Assembly (NCBI RefSeq): GCF_030445035.2
Contig: NC_080680.1
Coordinates: forward strand, 115,594,228 to 115,658,227
Length of the DNA stretch: 64,000 nt
Direction of reading: 5' to 3'
From: Dasypus novemcinctus
Lineage: Eukaryota > Chordata > Mammalia > Cingulata > Dasypodidae
The notes below the pieces were generated by a model. The model searched no databases, was not told where the DNA came from, and saw only the letters and a program-made list of their open reading frames with translations. The position numbers and the translations under genes were made by a program. How positions within the stretch are numbered: position 1 is the stretch's first letter; each line of letters begins with the position of its first letter. This document shows positions 21,506-33,159 of this stretch, in pieces.

Positions 21506-22626
21506 GGGCATGTTAATTATGATAATCCTTAGCCATTAGCTAAGCCTGCACAGTGCCTATTGTTGGAACCTCTGAAGGAAGTGTGAGGGGTGCGTGTATG
21601 TGTGTTGGGTGGGGGGTCTAGATGGCAGGTAGGGTAGGAGCTGGAGGGCTGGAGGACCCTGGCGGTGGAGAGAGCCCATGTACTAGGACTGAGAGTGTCC
21701 CTGGATCGCTGTAACCAGGCAGAGGCAGCTGTACAAAGGGGCAGGTCCACAGGCAGGGTTGGGGAGTGGAGTTGCAGCGTCCAGATAATAACCCAGGGCA
21801 AGGGGATTAATGGAACACTGGCTGAGGTTAAAGAGAGTAGGTGTTGGTCTTATGGTGACGAAAGGCACAATGCAAATTAAAATATGTGTGGTTTTTTTCT
21901 GTTAAAAAAGAAAGTAGGTGTTATCAAGTATGGGGAGTGCCTAGACCTTGTATCCTGTGCCACGATCTATCTCCATCTCAAAGCCACCACGTTTTCCTGC
22001 TAATTCAAAAACCAGCACTTGGCCCTTCTCTCTCTGGCTGCTGAGCAGGAAATTCCTAATCTCTCTCCAAGGCTAAGCCAAGCTGAGCTGTCTTCCTGCA
22101 CTCCCTGGTTTCCCTAAGAATCAGCTTTTATCTGAACCGTGGCCTTTTGGCCCAGCTTCCCTGGCTTTCTGAGTAGTCCCCCGTGTCTGCTGAACTGACG
22201 TTTTTGCCTCTTTGTCTCTCATCTGGACTCCTGGGTTTGTTTCTCATGGAGTAGTCAGCGCAGATGAGGAAGCCCTGCTGTCTGTGGGCACAGCAAGGGG
22301 TATCTCTGGCTAACTCATTAGGAGTTTTCCTGCTCACTGAAGACCTTTCTCCATTCGCAGTGACTGTAGACATTCATTGAGAGCTGTGACGCCCCAGCAG
22401 AATCCTGACCAGGAGGCCTCGGGTGGTGGGAGGCTGCTCTTCCTCCTGGCTCCTAGCTAGAAGCAGACGCTTTAAGGAAGTCGGTTGCTACCGATAATAG
22501 TCGGCAACATGTTTAGGACCCATTGCACAAGGGAGACAGCATTTCAGTGCAGAGAAGATAATGATCCTGGTCAGAATCTCTGATTATTTCTTGAGGATAA
22601 ATTCCTAGAAGTGGCATTCCTTTTCT
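21506..22626. other. Unannotated sequence, no gene seen
   Basis: Unique-looking. GT-rich stretch near 21590-21612. Minus frames at 21529-21801 and 22128-22373 have no recognisable domain. Confidence 0.4.
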
Positions 22627-22640
22627 AAGGAGTAAGAAAA

Positions 22641-23073
22641 GGGAAGCGGATTTGACTTAACTGATAGAGCGTCCGCCTACCACATGGGAGGTCCAAGGTT
22701 CAAACCCCAGGCCTCCTTGACCCGTGTGCTGCTGGCCCATGCGCAGTGCTGATGCGCGCAAGGAGTGCCCTGCCACGCAGGGGTGTCCCCGGCGTAGGGG
22801 AGCCCCACATGCAAGGAGTGCACCCCGTAAGGAGAGCCGCCCAGCGCGAAAGAAAGTGCAGCCTTCCCAGGAGTGACGCCGCACACACGGAGAGCTGATG
22901 CAGCAAGATGATGCAAAAAAAAGAGACACAGATTCCCATGCCGCTGACAAGAATGTGAGCAGACACAGGAGAACACACAGTGAATAGACACAGAGAGCAG
23001 ACAACTGGGCTGTGGGGGCGGGGGCGGGGAGGGGAGATAAATAAATAAATAAATAAATCTTTTAAAAAAAAAA
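22641..23073 (+). mobile_element. DAS-III-like SINE, type A (only plus-strand copy)
   Basis: Reads in sense: head 'gggaagcggatttgact', B-box-like 'ggttcaaacccc', the 'gcgcaaggagtgccc' body, a GGGGCGGGG stretch, then (AAAT)n and poly(A). A 12-bp TSD with one mismatch, AAGGAGTAAGAA/AAGGAATAAGAA, lies at 22627-22638 and 23074-23085. Confidence 0.93.
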
Positions 23074-23085
23074 AAGGAATAAGAA

Positions 23086-23384
23086 CACTTTGAAGGCTCT
23101 TGACCATTTTACTCCCAAAAGGCTGAACCAATTTATGTGTCCCCCACATGTTAGATAACGCCCATTTTATTTTCCTTTGCCATTACTGAATATTATTAAA
23201 ATCATATAGAAAAAAATTATATATATAGAAGAGACAAATGGTACTTTTAAATTAAATTTGCATTTTTTTGTTAAGGGGATTGAACACTTACAAATGTTTG
23301 TTACTTATGGGGATAATGCTTGCTATTTTTTCTAGGGTGGATCTGGAGGAATATCAACCGGGCATTCTTTTCTAGGCTGCATTT
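23086..23384. other. AT-rich spacer
   Basis: No recognisable feature. ATATAT run at about 23218-23227. Confidence 0.35.
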
Positions 23385-25335
23385 TATTTTTTAAAATTAA
23401 TTTTTACATTTACATACAGTAAAATTTATTATTATTATCATTTGGTACATAGTGATTCTGACAAATGCATAGATTCATATAACTACTAATGCAATCAGAA
23501 TACAGAACAGTTCTCTCACCTCCAAAATATTCTCATGCTATTGTTCCTTTGTGGTCAAACCCATCTTCTACCCTTAGCCCTTGGCAACTACAGATCTAAT
23601 TTCTGCTCCCATAATTTTGCCTTTTCCAGAGTGACATATACATGAAATTATATACAATGTAAACTTTTGAGTCTGATTTGTTTCACTTAATAATGCATTT
23701 GAGATTCATCCACATCATTGCATGTATCAGTTTTTTCTTCTTTTATTCCTGAGTAGTATCCCATTGTATGAATGTACCACACTATGTTTATCCATTCATC
23801 AGTTGAAGGACATTTAGATTGATTTCAGTCAACAATTATGAATAATGCTGTTATACATATTCATTTACAGGTTTTTGTGTCAACATACATTTTCAATTAT
23901 TTAAGACAATACCTAGGAATGGAACAGCTGGGTCATAGGTAAGTATATATTTAATGTTATAAGAAACTCACAAACTTTTCTCCAGAGTGACAGTGCCATT
24001 TTGTATTCCCACTAGCTTCATCAGCTTTTGGTATTGTCCATTTTTTATTTTTTATTTTAGCCATTTAAATAGGTATATTATGGTTGTAATTTGAATTTCC
24101 CTAATGACTAATGATGTTGAGCATCTTTTCATGTGCTTTTTTAAAAAAAGATTTATTTATTTTATTTATTTCTCTCCCCGTCTCCCCTGCCCCAGTTGTC
24201 TGTTCTCTGTGTCTATTTGCTGCATCTTCTTCTTAGTCTGCTTTTGTTGTTGTCAGGGGCCCGGGATTCTGTGTTTCTTTTTGTTGTGTCATCTTCTTGT
24301 GTCAGCTCTCCGTGTGGGCAGCGCCATTCTTAGGCAGGCTGCAGTTTCTTTTGTGCTGGGCGGCTCTCCTTACGGGGCGCACTCCTTGTGCATGGGCTCC
24401 CTATGCAGGGGACACCCCTGTGTGGCAGGACACTCCTTACACGCATCAGCACTGTGCATGGGCCAGCTCCACATGGGTCAAGGAGGCCTGGGGTTTGAAC
24501 CGCGGACCTCCCATGTGGTAGACGGACGCCCTAACCACTGGGCCAAGTCTGCTTCCCTCATGTGCTTATTGACCATCTGTTTATCTTCTTTGGTGAAGTT
24601 CCTGTTCACAGGTTTTATCCATTTTTTGATTGGGTTATTTTGTTCTTATTGTTGAGTTTCAAAAATTATTTATACATTCTGGGTACAAGTCTTTTGTTGG
24701 ATCTGTCATTTGTAAATATTTTCTCCCAGTATATAGCTTGTCTTTTCATTTGCTTAACAGTATATTTCATAGAAGAGAATTTTAAAATTTTTATGAAAAC
24801 CAATTTATCAAATTTTAAAATTTTATGTATTGTACTTTTCTTTTCCTAAGACCTCTTTGCCTAACCCAAGGTCAAAAAGATTTTCTCCTATATTTTCTTC
24901 TCAAAGTTTAATAACTTTATGTTTGACTATTCTAATTTCTTGGCCTTTATAGAATCAGTTTGCAAATATCTATAAAAATTTCATCCTGTGATTTAGAATA
25001 GGATAATATAGGGATTTCCATAAATCTACAGATAAATTTGAGGACATTACAAAATTGACATTAACAATATTGAGTCTTCCCATCTATGAACATTGTATAT
25101 CTCTCCATGTATTTTGCTTTTAAAACATTTCTTTCATCAGTATTTTCTAGTTTTTAGCTTATGTTAGGTAATTAATTTTTTGGAACTATTGTCAATGGAA
25201 CTGTCCATTATTTTAATTTTATCCATTTAAAATGTTAAGTTTCAGTTTCCAATTGTTCATTGCTAGTATAAAGAAATACTATTGCCTTTTGTATATTGAC
25301 CTGTTTCTATATTTGCTTTCTTGAATTCCTCCTGT
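23385..25335 (-). mobile_element. Old L1 fragment (L1M), ORF2 end plus 3' region, split by a SINE
   Basis: The antisense L1 order is clear: 3' end blocks at 23560-23900 ('cattgtatgaatgtaccaca'), then 'aatgactaatgatgttgagc' at 24099-24122, interrupted at 24139-24557, resuming 'tgcttattgaccatctgttt'. It runs on to ORF2-derived text at 25250-25330 ('aattgttcattgctagtata'). Heavily decayed and non-coding. Confidence 0.85.
24139..24557 (-). mobile_element. DAS-III-like SINE, type A, inside old L1
   Basis: Perfect 10-bp TSD, TCATGTGCTT, at 24129-24138 and 24558-24567. The TSD is itself part of the L1 consensus, so insertion point and order of events are certain. Head at the right end, A-rich tail at the left. 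Confidence 0.95.
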
Positions 25336-25346
25336 CATGTAAAAAA

Positions 25347-25670
25347 GTTCAGGCTATCCTGGTTGAGAAACCATGTGGAGAGAGGCTCCGAAGCCTGGGA
25401 GACCATGTGACAGAGAACTCAGGTGTCCCAGCTGAGAGCCAGCAACAAGTGCCAGACACACAGGTGAAGCCATCTCAGCTGTTCTAGCCCCAGCTGAACT
25501 CCCAACCAAATGTAGCCACATGAGTGAACCCAGCTGACACTACACGGAGCTGAAGGACTGTCCACCTGAACCGGGCCAGCTCACAAAACGGTGAGAGATA
25601 ATACATCTTTGTTGTTTAAAACTACTAAGTTTTGGGGTGGCTTGTCATATAGCAATAGACAACTGATACA
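25347..25670 (+). mobile_element. MLT1-type MaLR LTR, 3' part
   Basis: The 3' terminus is diagnostic: 'ttgttgtttaaaactactaa', 'gttttggggtggcttgtcat' and a final 'aatagacaactgataca'. The 5' half is diverged. Confidence 0.7.
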
Positions 25671-26369
25671 CGGGTCAGCAACTATTCCTTCATCCAGCCC
25701 TGGGGTCCATGGCCTGGCCACGAGTGCCAGCCTTCCAAATTTCTTCCTGAGTGTCCTTGTTGCCAGTCAGATTTATGTCTGCAGGGATAACAGCTGGCTG
25801 CAAGTCACAGTCCTCCTTCTTCCACACTGATTCCCCAAGCAGGTAGTCATTTCTGAGGTGACCTGCCTTGCATATTGGCCTGGGATTTTGCTTGAACTTG
25901 GATTTGGCTGTGCAGAGGCCCCTGCCCACCCTTGCTTGTGCTGACCCCTGGCTGTGGACTGCTTGCTCACTTGGGTGACAGCTGCCAGGCTGCCTGACTC
26001 CCTGGGTCCCCCACCATCATGCCTCCCTCTGTCCTGATCGAAAGTCCCAGGAAGAACCATTGGCAGTGCCTCCTTCCCACCTCCTGACATGAGATTTCCT
26101 CCCCCGTGGGGCCTGTGTCATGCTGCTACAAGTGGATCAGTGTTCCTTAGGTCTGAAACCTCAGTAAGAGCTCCAAGAATAATTATCTATAGCTCCAAGA
26201 ATATATATATAAATATAAAATCTCTAAGAATAATTAAATTGGCAACAGTTTAAACCTGGCCTAGAATCTGCAGAATAGTTTGGTTTTATTACCTACTCAT
26301 AGAAAAGGAACCCTGAGGCTTGTTAATTAGTTTATTTAAAAAAAAAAAAAAAGTCAAGGCAAAATCCTC
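25671..26369. other. Unannotated sequence, no gene seen
   Basis: Contains three imperfect repeats of 'ctccaagaata' at 26170-26235 and an A-run at 26338-26353. The overlapping minus frames at 25690-26090 have no recognisable domain. Confidence 0.4.
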
Positions 26370-26525
26370 CTGGCCTGTCCTTACTCGCTGTGCAATATGG
26401 GACAAGTTCTTTAGGCTCTGTAAACCTCTTTTTCTTCACTTGATAAAATAGGAATAGTGTTTGATAAGATAATGCATGTATCTGCTGAGCAACATGCCTA
26501 ACACACAGTAACTACTTAATATTAA
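26370..26525 (+). repeat. MIR-like fragment
   Basis: 'gctgtgcaatatgggacaag', 'cttcacttgataaaatagga' and 'cacagtaactacttaat' follow MIR from core to 3' end. Confidence 0.6.
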
Positions 26526-26589
26526 AATATTTTTATAATTAATAATGAATGTTGAAGATAGAAGGGGCCTTTAAAGATGAGTTAATCTA

Positions 26590-26730
26590 AGTCTCACATT
26601 TCTCAGTAGGAGAAAGAGAAGCCCAGAGAGACTGAGTGACTTGCCCAAGGTCACACAGCTCAGTAGTTGAACCAGTGCTAGACTTTGTTTCCCGACCTCT
26701 AATCTCAGGCCTTTTCCACTGCACCATAAT
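26590..26730 (-). repeat. MIR fragment
   Basis: The antisense MIR core 'gagtgacttgcccaaggtca' and 'cacagctcagtagttgaacc' is well preserved. Confidence 0.8.
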
Positions 26731-26774
26731 TCTTTGGTTTAGGAAGTGCTGGGGGAAAAAAGGGAAAGGAAGAA

Positions 26775-26990
26775 GCCTTCCACTATTAAGTGCCTACTTT
26801 ATTAGTGATTTACAGGTATCATGCCATTTAATCCCCATAGTAATCATATAAATTATCTCCACCTTAAAAAGAAGAAAACACTAGTACCCAGAGAAGTTAA
26901 AATCTTGCCCGAAGGCCCCCCAGGCAGCAGGATGGCGGTTCTAAGCCAGGTCTGTTTGACTCCAAAGCCAACCCAGCTTCTCCAACCATC
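26775..26990 (-). repeat. MIR fragment
   Basis: 'gccatttaatccccatagta', 'agagaagttaaaatcttgcc' and 'aggtctgtttgactccaaag' match antisense MIR from 3' end to head. Confidence 0.75.
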
Positions 26991-27849
26991 TCATGCCCTT
27001 CCCCGGCAGGCGGCAGGCCGGGGAGCCTGAGAACCTCTGGGAAGAAGTGTTTTTGTGGGACCTGGCACCTCTCTAACTGCATTTCTTCCCGCTCCTCAGA
27101 TGCAATAACTGGTCTGCATGCAAGAGCCTTTTGTCCTTCCTTCCACTCAGTCCACTTAACTGAAACCAAGGGGCCAAATCTTCACTATAATTCTGCAAAA
27201 CTGGCAGCAAGAGGCCTGGCTGGGGCTCAGACTGCTCACCCCAAACGTGATGTGCACCGAGAGTGGGAGCGACGTTGTTTCGCTCCCTGTTCGGTGGTGC
27301 CCAGCCAAGCCTCCCCATCTACACTGAGCCCTTAATTGTTTTCCTGGCATTTGCTCAGACAGAATTTTATTTTCTAGTAATAAAAATCCTACGTTGTAGG
27401 AAAAAAAATTTTTGTCCCTCACTTTTATGAATGTTTTGCCACCTGTCCTGTTTTCCCTTTATGTGTCCATGCTTGGGACAGAGCCAGGTTGTTTTGTGTC
27501 CTCTGTCAAGTTTGGGGAAGCTTTGGGAGGGTGGAGAAGTGCACTGCCGTTGATGCGCCTCTCTGCTTATTACGGGCAGCCTCCTGGCTCAGAGCCTGAG
27601 AGGTTTTGTCCTACAGGTTTGACTTTCGGGTCCGCGGGTGGCACAAGGAAAATGGTCCCCAAGATGCAGGAACAAAGTGACTCACTGAGGGCCTCTCACC
27701 TAAGCACCTGGATGGCTCGTGCCTGCTTACTTCAGCCTTCTGCTTAAGAATTTTCAGTGGCTCCCCAGGACCTGCAGAATCCAGAGCACGCATTTTTAAG
27801 ATGGGGTTTGCAGACCCACCCACCTCCGCAGACTTCCTTTTTTTTTGCT
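26991..27849. other. Unannotated sequence, no gene seen
   Basis: Moderately GC-rich, unique-looking. The plus frame at 27412-27747 and several minus frames carry no recognisable domain. Confidence 0.4.
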
Positions 27850-27888
27850 TTTGGCAAAAAAAAAAAAAAAAAAGAGAGAGAGAGAGAA
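27850..27888. repeat. Poly(A)-(GA)n simple repeat
   Basis: An A-run of about 19 bases followed by GAGAGA units. It may be the tail of an unidentified retroposon. Confidence 0.8.
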
Positions 27889-28029
27889 GATAGCTACTTA
27901 AAGAGTATAAATGAAACTCACTAGAATTTTTATCACCATAACCAGTGTTAACATATTGATATAGATCTTTCTGGATCTATGCATAACGATATAGTTTTAA
28001 ATTTTTTGAGGTCTTTTCACTTTTAATTT

Positions 28030-28208
28030 GCCTTTCTAGCCTTATCTTGTGTGTGTGTGTGGTAACATATATACAACATAAAATTTCCCATTTTAACCTC
28101 TTTCAAGCATGCAATCCGGTGCCATTAATTACATTCACAATGTTGGGCTACCATTATCACCATCCATTACCACAGTTTTTTCATCATTCTCAACAATAAC
28201 TCTGTATC
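28030..28208 (-). mobile_element. Old L1 3'-end fragment, left part
   Basis: Antisense L1M text 'catataaaatttcccatttt'-like and 'acattcacaatgttgggcta', ending 'aacaataactctgtatc' at the LTR insertion point. It resumes at 28712. Confidence 0.75.
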
Positions 28209-28711
28209 TGTTAGCAGAAGGCTCTGGGTCCAGGGCCTCTAGGCTCTTGGCTTATGTCACATTAAAGAATTTAAGGGTAGCCAAGGGAATAAAGAGTTTA
28301 TTAAGAAACAACAAAAAAAGAGTCCACAGTCTGCGACACGGATTGCAGGAGTTCTGCGGGCGAGCTGCAGGGTGAGTCGGGGAGGGGGGCCCCAGGTCAG
28401 GCCTTTTTAAGGCCTTTCCTCCTCCCCCTTCCTAATGTTGGGGAGGCGCCGAGGTGTTTGCTGTTCTGATTGGTCGCCTTATAATCCCACCTGTTAGCTC
28501 TCAAGCAGGCAATGAGGAGGCCTTTTGTTGGAAGGTGACGGGGCTTCCCCTTGAGCCTGAGTGGGAGCTTGTTCCCCGTGGGATCTCGGGGCCGGCGTCT
28601 CGTGGGATCTTTCTGAACGCCTTCCCCTCGGGGGGCTTCTGGACAGGGTCTCACAGCCATGTGGTCTGCTGTCCAAGCCGCCTTCCCTGTGCACTTCACT
28701 AACCTGCCTCG
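28209..28711 (-). mobile_element. Class I ERV solo LTR, GC-rich
   Basis: In minus sense it ends ...CTGCTAACA (plus TGTTAGCAG at 28209) and begins at about 28711 with (T)GAGGCAGGTTAG. It carries a CCAAT-like box ('gaccaatcag'), a TATA-like 'ccttaaaaaggcc' and an AATAAA signal (plus TTTATT 28297-28302). It shares its R-U5 text with the 3' LTR at 54025-54561. The TSD is TATC at 28205-28208 and 28712-28715 (GTATC if the last base is assigned to the target). It interrupts an old L1. CpG density is much higher than in the 54-kb copy, suggesting a younger insertion. Confidence 0.9.
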
Positions 28712-28925
28712 TATCCGTTAAGCACTAACTCCCCTTTCCCTCCCCTCTTCCCCCAGGTCCCTAAGCTATATTCTATTGGACTCTATGAATTTGCCTATTC
28801 TAATTATCTCCTAGACGTGAGATCACACAGGATCTGTCCTTTTGTGTCTGGCTTATTTCACTCAGCAGGTCTTCAGGGTTCATCAATGCCAAATAAATTC
28901 CCCTGTGAGCACATACCACACTTTG
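28712..28925 (-). mobile_element. Old L1 3'-end fragment, right part
   Basis: Continues the antisense L1 with 'gttaagcactaactcccct', 'tatgaatttgcctattctaa' and 'gtgtctggcttatttcactc'. Confidence 0.8.
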
Positions 28926-28984
28926 TCCGTTCTAGCCCTATCTTTTGACACCTCCCACAGGGCACTAAACACTATCCGTGCACT

Positions 28985-29310
28985 TTCACATTTCTAAGAG
29001 CTGTACCTTCTGTTCTCCCTGCCTGAAGCGTCCTTCCAGCACAGCCTGGCCCTTGGGAAGCACCAGCAGGTAGCCATTCCTCTTCTCTTTCTTCCCGCCT
29101 GGTGAGTTCCTACTCACTACTTAATATTCTGCCAAAACAACTCCACCTCTGTGAGGCACCCCTCCCTCCCCAAGCCCACACCCACCCACCCGCTGCCCGC
29201 TGCCCATTTCTGGGACCCAGGGGTCTGATCCCCCAACCCCCTCTTGGACTGTGAGCTCTTCCGAGGCAGCCAAGGGCTGTGTCTCCCTCAGGACCGTGCC
29301 TGGCACCCAG
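28985..29310 (+). mobile_element. L2 LINE 3'-end fragment
   Basis: 'tctccctgcctgaagcgtcc', 'ggactgtgagctcttccgag' and 'gaccgtgcctggcacccagg' follow the L2 3' end in forward sense. Diverged and GC-rich. Confidence 0.55.
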
Positions 29311-31035
29311 GTGGGCTGGGGACACGGGTCCCGGAGTCCATCAGAGGCAGAGACTTCCTGACCGAAGCAGAGGCATCTGGCAAGGGGCCCTGGGCGCTGC
29401 TGCGCGCCAGTTGGGGCGGCTCAGGAGACCCCTGTTGTTAGCTGGGCTCCACCCTGTCTGGCAAGAGCCAACCTTCAACCCCAGAGAGCATTCCAGTGCC
29501 AGAGAGCTGCCTTGGCAGACCTTGTGTGAATGGCTTACCCTCCCCTTGCCGGGCGAGCGCAGGCGTCTGTGTGGTGTGTTCAATGCTGGGCATGTCTGAG
29601 GCGCCTCTCCAGGTGCTTGGGCCACAATGCCAGATTTAACAACGCTGGTGGGCTCAGCGAAAGGGGAGGAGAGAGCCGGCATCCCCAGCCTCGGCCAGAC
29701 CTCCTGCCGTTTCTTCAGGTCACCTTGTCCCCAGCTCCTGGCACTTCCCCCCCTCCCCAATCTCCATTTTAAAGGGAGCGTCCATCCCCCCACGCCCAGC
29801 TCCCATGTCATAATTGTAGGGATCCTGCCACCCGTGCCTTTCTCTTCTTCTGGCTTGGAAAACACCAAGAGGAGAGCCAGGAGAAATGGTTGACAGGACC
29901 TGCAGCTGCTTTGAGCAGCACTTTCGAGAGCCCACAGCCCGGGGCGCTTTCCAACACCTGGTTGGCTTCATCAAGGCAAGGGGCGTGGGCCAGTGGGTCA
30001 CCGGGCCCCTGGAGACTGGGCTCCACTCCGCCGCTGTGCGAGGGCCTCCTGGGCTCAGCCCTGCACCAAGGGTGCTTGTCCCTGGTGTGGAAACCCTTCA
30101 GGGGACAAAGCGGTGTTCAGGGCTCCCTGTGACTGGCAAGAGCCTCTGTCCCCTGTCCTGCCTCTCGGTGTATCACCAGGCCCTAAAGTGGCCCCCTTGT
30201 GAAAAGAGCTCCCTCAGCTTCCACCTGGAGCCCGTCACTGGGGGTCAGCTGGGCAGAAATAGCTGAAGCTGCCCACATGCTGTCACCCAGTGCGGTCTCT
30301 TCCTGGCATGTGAACAAAACCACTTCCTCATTCTCGAGCAGATGCAGGGTGCCTCCCAGAAGCCCCGCGTACGTGTTCATCCAGGGTGCCCACACGTGAC
30401 GGCAGCCACTTTAGGCTCCAGTTGGGACCCCACTAAAGTGAGAATTCATGTTTTCCCAGCTCTTTCTAGTTTACAGACCCCTTTCAATGTGCATTATTTC
30501 ACTGAATCCTTGAAACAACCCTTGCCAAGAATGTGTTGTTTTATTCTCACTTTACGGGGAGTAAAATTGAACTCTGACAGGCTGGGAAACGTGGACGTGG
30601 CTACTTATCTAATAAGTGAGGCAGCTCAGGATTTACAGTCCTCTCACGAGGAATCCTATGTTCCCTCTATGATAGGACCACTCGGTCCAAGCCTTAATCA
30701 AGGGAGAGATGGTTAACATCAGAATGGCTGTGATTTCAGACCTGGCAGTAGATGCATCTGGCACCATCCAACCTGACTAGAATCTTTACTACAGCGATGG
30801 CTAGAATTGTGCTGGCCAGGCAAAAATGCCCATTGTCTCTTTTCAAGAAGTTTATGAGACTTCTCTATTTGTTTTTTTTTTGTTGTTTGTTTGTTTGTTT
30901 TTTGCTTGTATTCATTTTTCCTCTGTGCTCCAAAGAAATTTTCTAGGATTCGCCACATTCTGCTGCACACATAGCTCTTTTTATGTGTCTCCTATCATTC
31001 TTGTTCTCCTGTAGGATATTTGAGAGCCAACACCT
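29311..31035. other. GC-rich unique block, no gene called
   Basis: 29311-30450 is the most GC-rich non-repeat part of the window and carries overlapping frames on both strands (longest 29341-29868 minus, 29886-30266 plus). None shows a domain, signal peptide or codon pattern that I can defend, and overlap on both strands is what GC-rich, stop-poor DNA produces. A T-rich run lies at 30868-30903. Confidence 0.45.
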
Positions 31036-31039
31036 CTTT

Positions 31040-31105
31040 GGTGTCTTGGCATGATCCCAAGAGAGAGCTATGACTATAGTAGGTGCTCAATAAAGGTTGA
31101 GAAAT
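31040..31105 (+). mobile_element. L2-like 3' terminus
   Basis: 'tatagtaggtgctcaataaa' is the canonical L2 terminal phrase. Confidence 0.55.
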
Positions 31106-31204
31106 TAACTATTTCTTAATTTCACCTCTTAGATATCCAGGTGGGTAATTCAACTGTAGCCATGTCTTTCCTACGAGGGTCTCCATCAGAGGGTGGGCCT
31201 GGTG

Positions 31205-31475
31205 TGCTGCAATCAGCTCCAATAGGCTGGCTCGAAGGGAAGGCAATGCAGAACTTTACAAAATAACGGACAGAGAGAAACACACAAGGGAGGAGATAAA
31301 GATGGCACCAGGGGACTCACAGCTTCTGGAACTGAGAGACTTGACCCTAGTTTCCTGTATTTATTGGAAACTACCAAGCAGCTGTTTGCTATTAGAAGTG
31401 CAACATCATCTACAATAATAGGGAACAACTGCAACATCTACAATAGAACAGTATAATATATATAATAAGGAACAG
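31205..31475 (-). mobile_element. Possible LTR fragment, family unknown
   Basis: In minus sense an AATAAA signal ('ccaataaatacagg') is followed by a region resembling an LTR R-U5. No paired copy, TSD or known consensus could be matched, so this is tentative. Confidence 0.25.
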
Positions 31476-33159
31476 GTAAGCCAGTTTCCCACAACACTGG
31501 TGCACTGCCAGGCAGAATTACATAAGCCAGTGGACCTCCTGCCTCATTTTTCCTATCTTTGTGTTGCCCAGATGCTCCCTTTTGGGCTGACCAATGCACC
31601 TCACTTTCAGGCACCACCTAGCCCTGGTTTCTGAGTCCATACCAATTCAGGCAAGAAGTAGATCACCTACCTCAATGTCACCAGTAGGACTTGCAGCCCT
31701 GTCATCCACCTGAATTTGGGAATTTCGATGATCCACTGACATCCTTTGACATTCACATTTCTCCAAGTGACATCTGTCCTCCTCCCTGGCCATTGTTGGC
31801 CCAAGCAACAGACCTGGCTTCTATCTGATCTTGAGTTCTCCATCCCAAAGCCATAGTCCCCTTTTAAAACTTGGACACTGACCCTGAATGCAGCCTGAAC
31901 TGGGACCCTGACATCCTCTTTAGAATTTGCCAGCCCTTCTTCCTGGGACAGGAGCCTTGACCTTTATACCAGTTCATTACCGCCCACAGGCAATTTAGTT
32001 ACAAATAACCCCTCTCCTGCCTGCCTGCTGGTCTGTCTGCCTGACTAGGGAGGAAAGACAGAATGCTCAGATCCCTTTCCATTGTTCTTCACCCATTTGG
32101 TTACACAAATTGCTTCAATCACACCTGGGCTTGCTATGTTCCTTAGCCATGGTGCTTCACCTGTTTGCCTACCTATCTGCCATTTGCCTTTGTAGCTGGC
32201 CATATTCTTCTTGCTAAAGATCTGTCTGTATACTTCAAGGACTTTTCTCTGTCTTCTCTGCCTTCTCTGCATGACTGTGAGATAGCCATAGTGCCTTGTG
32301 GGCATACCTAAGCTAAAAATCCATCTGGTTTCATCTTAATGTGCTCTTTAAGGGATTTGGTGTGGAAGAAAGTTTGAAATGAATTGGATAAGCTAAGGAT
32401 TAATGGTTGAGGTGATTTTTCCTGATTATCCTGTCTCAATTATTACCAATTTGCCCAACCGCCTTCAGTCATATTCCAAATATGACCTCCTTAATGTCTG
32501 TAAAATCTGTTTATCTATCTCCATATTTACTCCACTACTCCAGTTTTGGCCACCAGAGTCTCTCACCTGAGCTATTACCATAGCCCTCTCTCTGGTCTTT
32601 CTTCTCTAGACTTACCCTTCTATAGCCCACCTTCCGAAATTCAGTTTGAGAAATTTGATTACGTTACTCCCCAACTAGAAACCTTTCAGTGAAGCACATT
32701 GCCTAGAGATGTGATTCTCAACCTTTCTAGCACATGGGACACACCCAAAGAAGAACATTCACATTCAGGACAAATTGTGGACACATACTATATGCAATTT
32801 CCTGTAAGACGGTTATAACTCCATCCCCTTCTCCCCAACCTTACAAACAGTGAAAATGGTGTGAATTGTAGGCATATCATTGAACCTGGTCTAATACATA
32901 TATAAAATAAACTATTTGCAAACATTAGTGCTTTACTATTATGGTAACAAATGACCTCAGAGTGATAGGACAATTTCTGGATCTAAGGACTGCACTGGAA
33001 GTTGTCCGGTCTAGAAGACCAAGTCCCAACCTTGGCATGGCTACAAGTCCTACATGACTGACCTCTGTCTATATGTCCAGCCTCATTTCTATTCATAACT
33101 GCTGTCACTATTTGGATCCTGCTGCATTCTCCAGAAAGTACCATGATTTCGTTGACTTC
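31476..33159. other. Unannotated; L2-like text from about 32510
   Basis: 31480-32510 holds no feature I recognise. 32510-32700 and 33020-33159 read like diverged L2 3' region in forward sense but are too weak to delimit. No gene. Confidence 0.35.

Noticed and set aside
24104..24655. Plus-strand frame of 183 codons
   Set aside because: It runs from old L1 through a type A SINE and back into L1.
29341..29868. Long minus-strand open frame (175 codons)
   Set aside because: Overlaps other open frames on both strands in GC-rich DNA; no domain, no signal peptide, no homology that I recognise.
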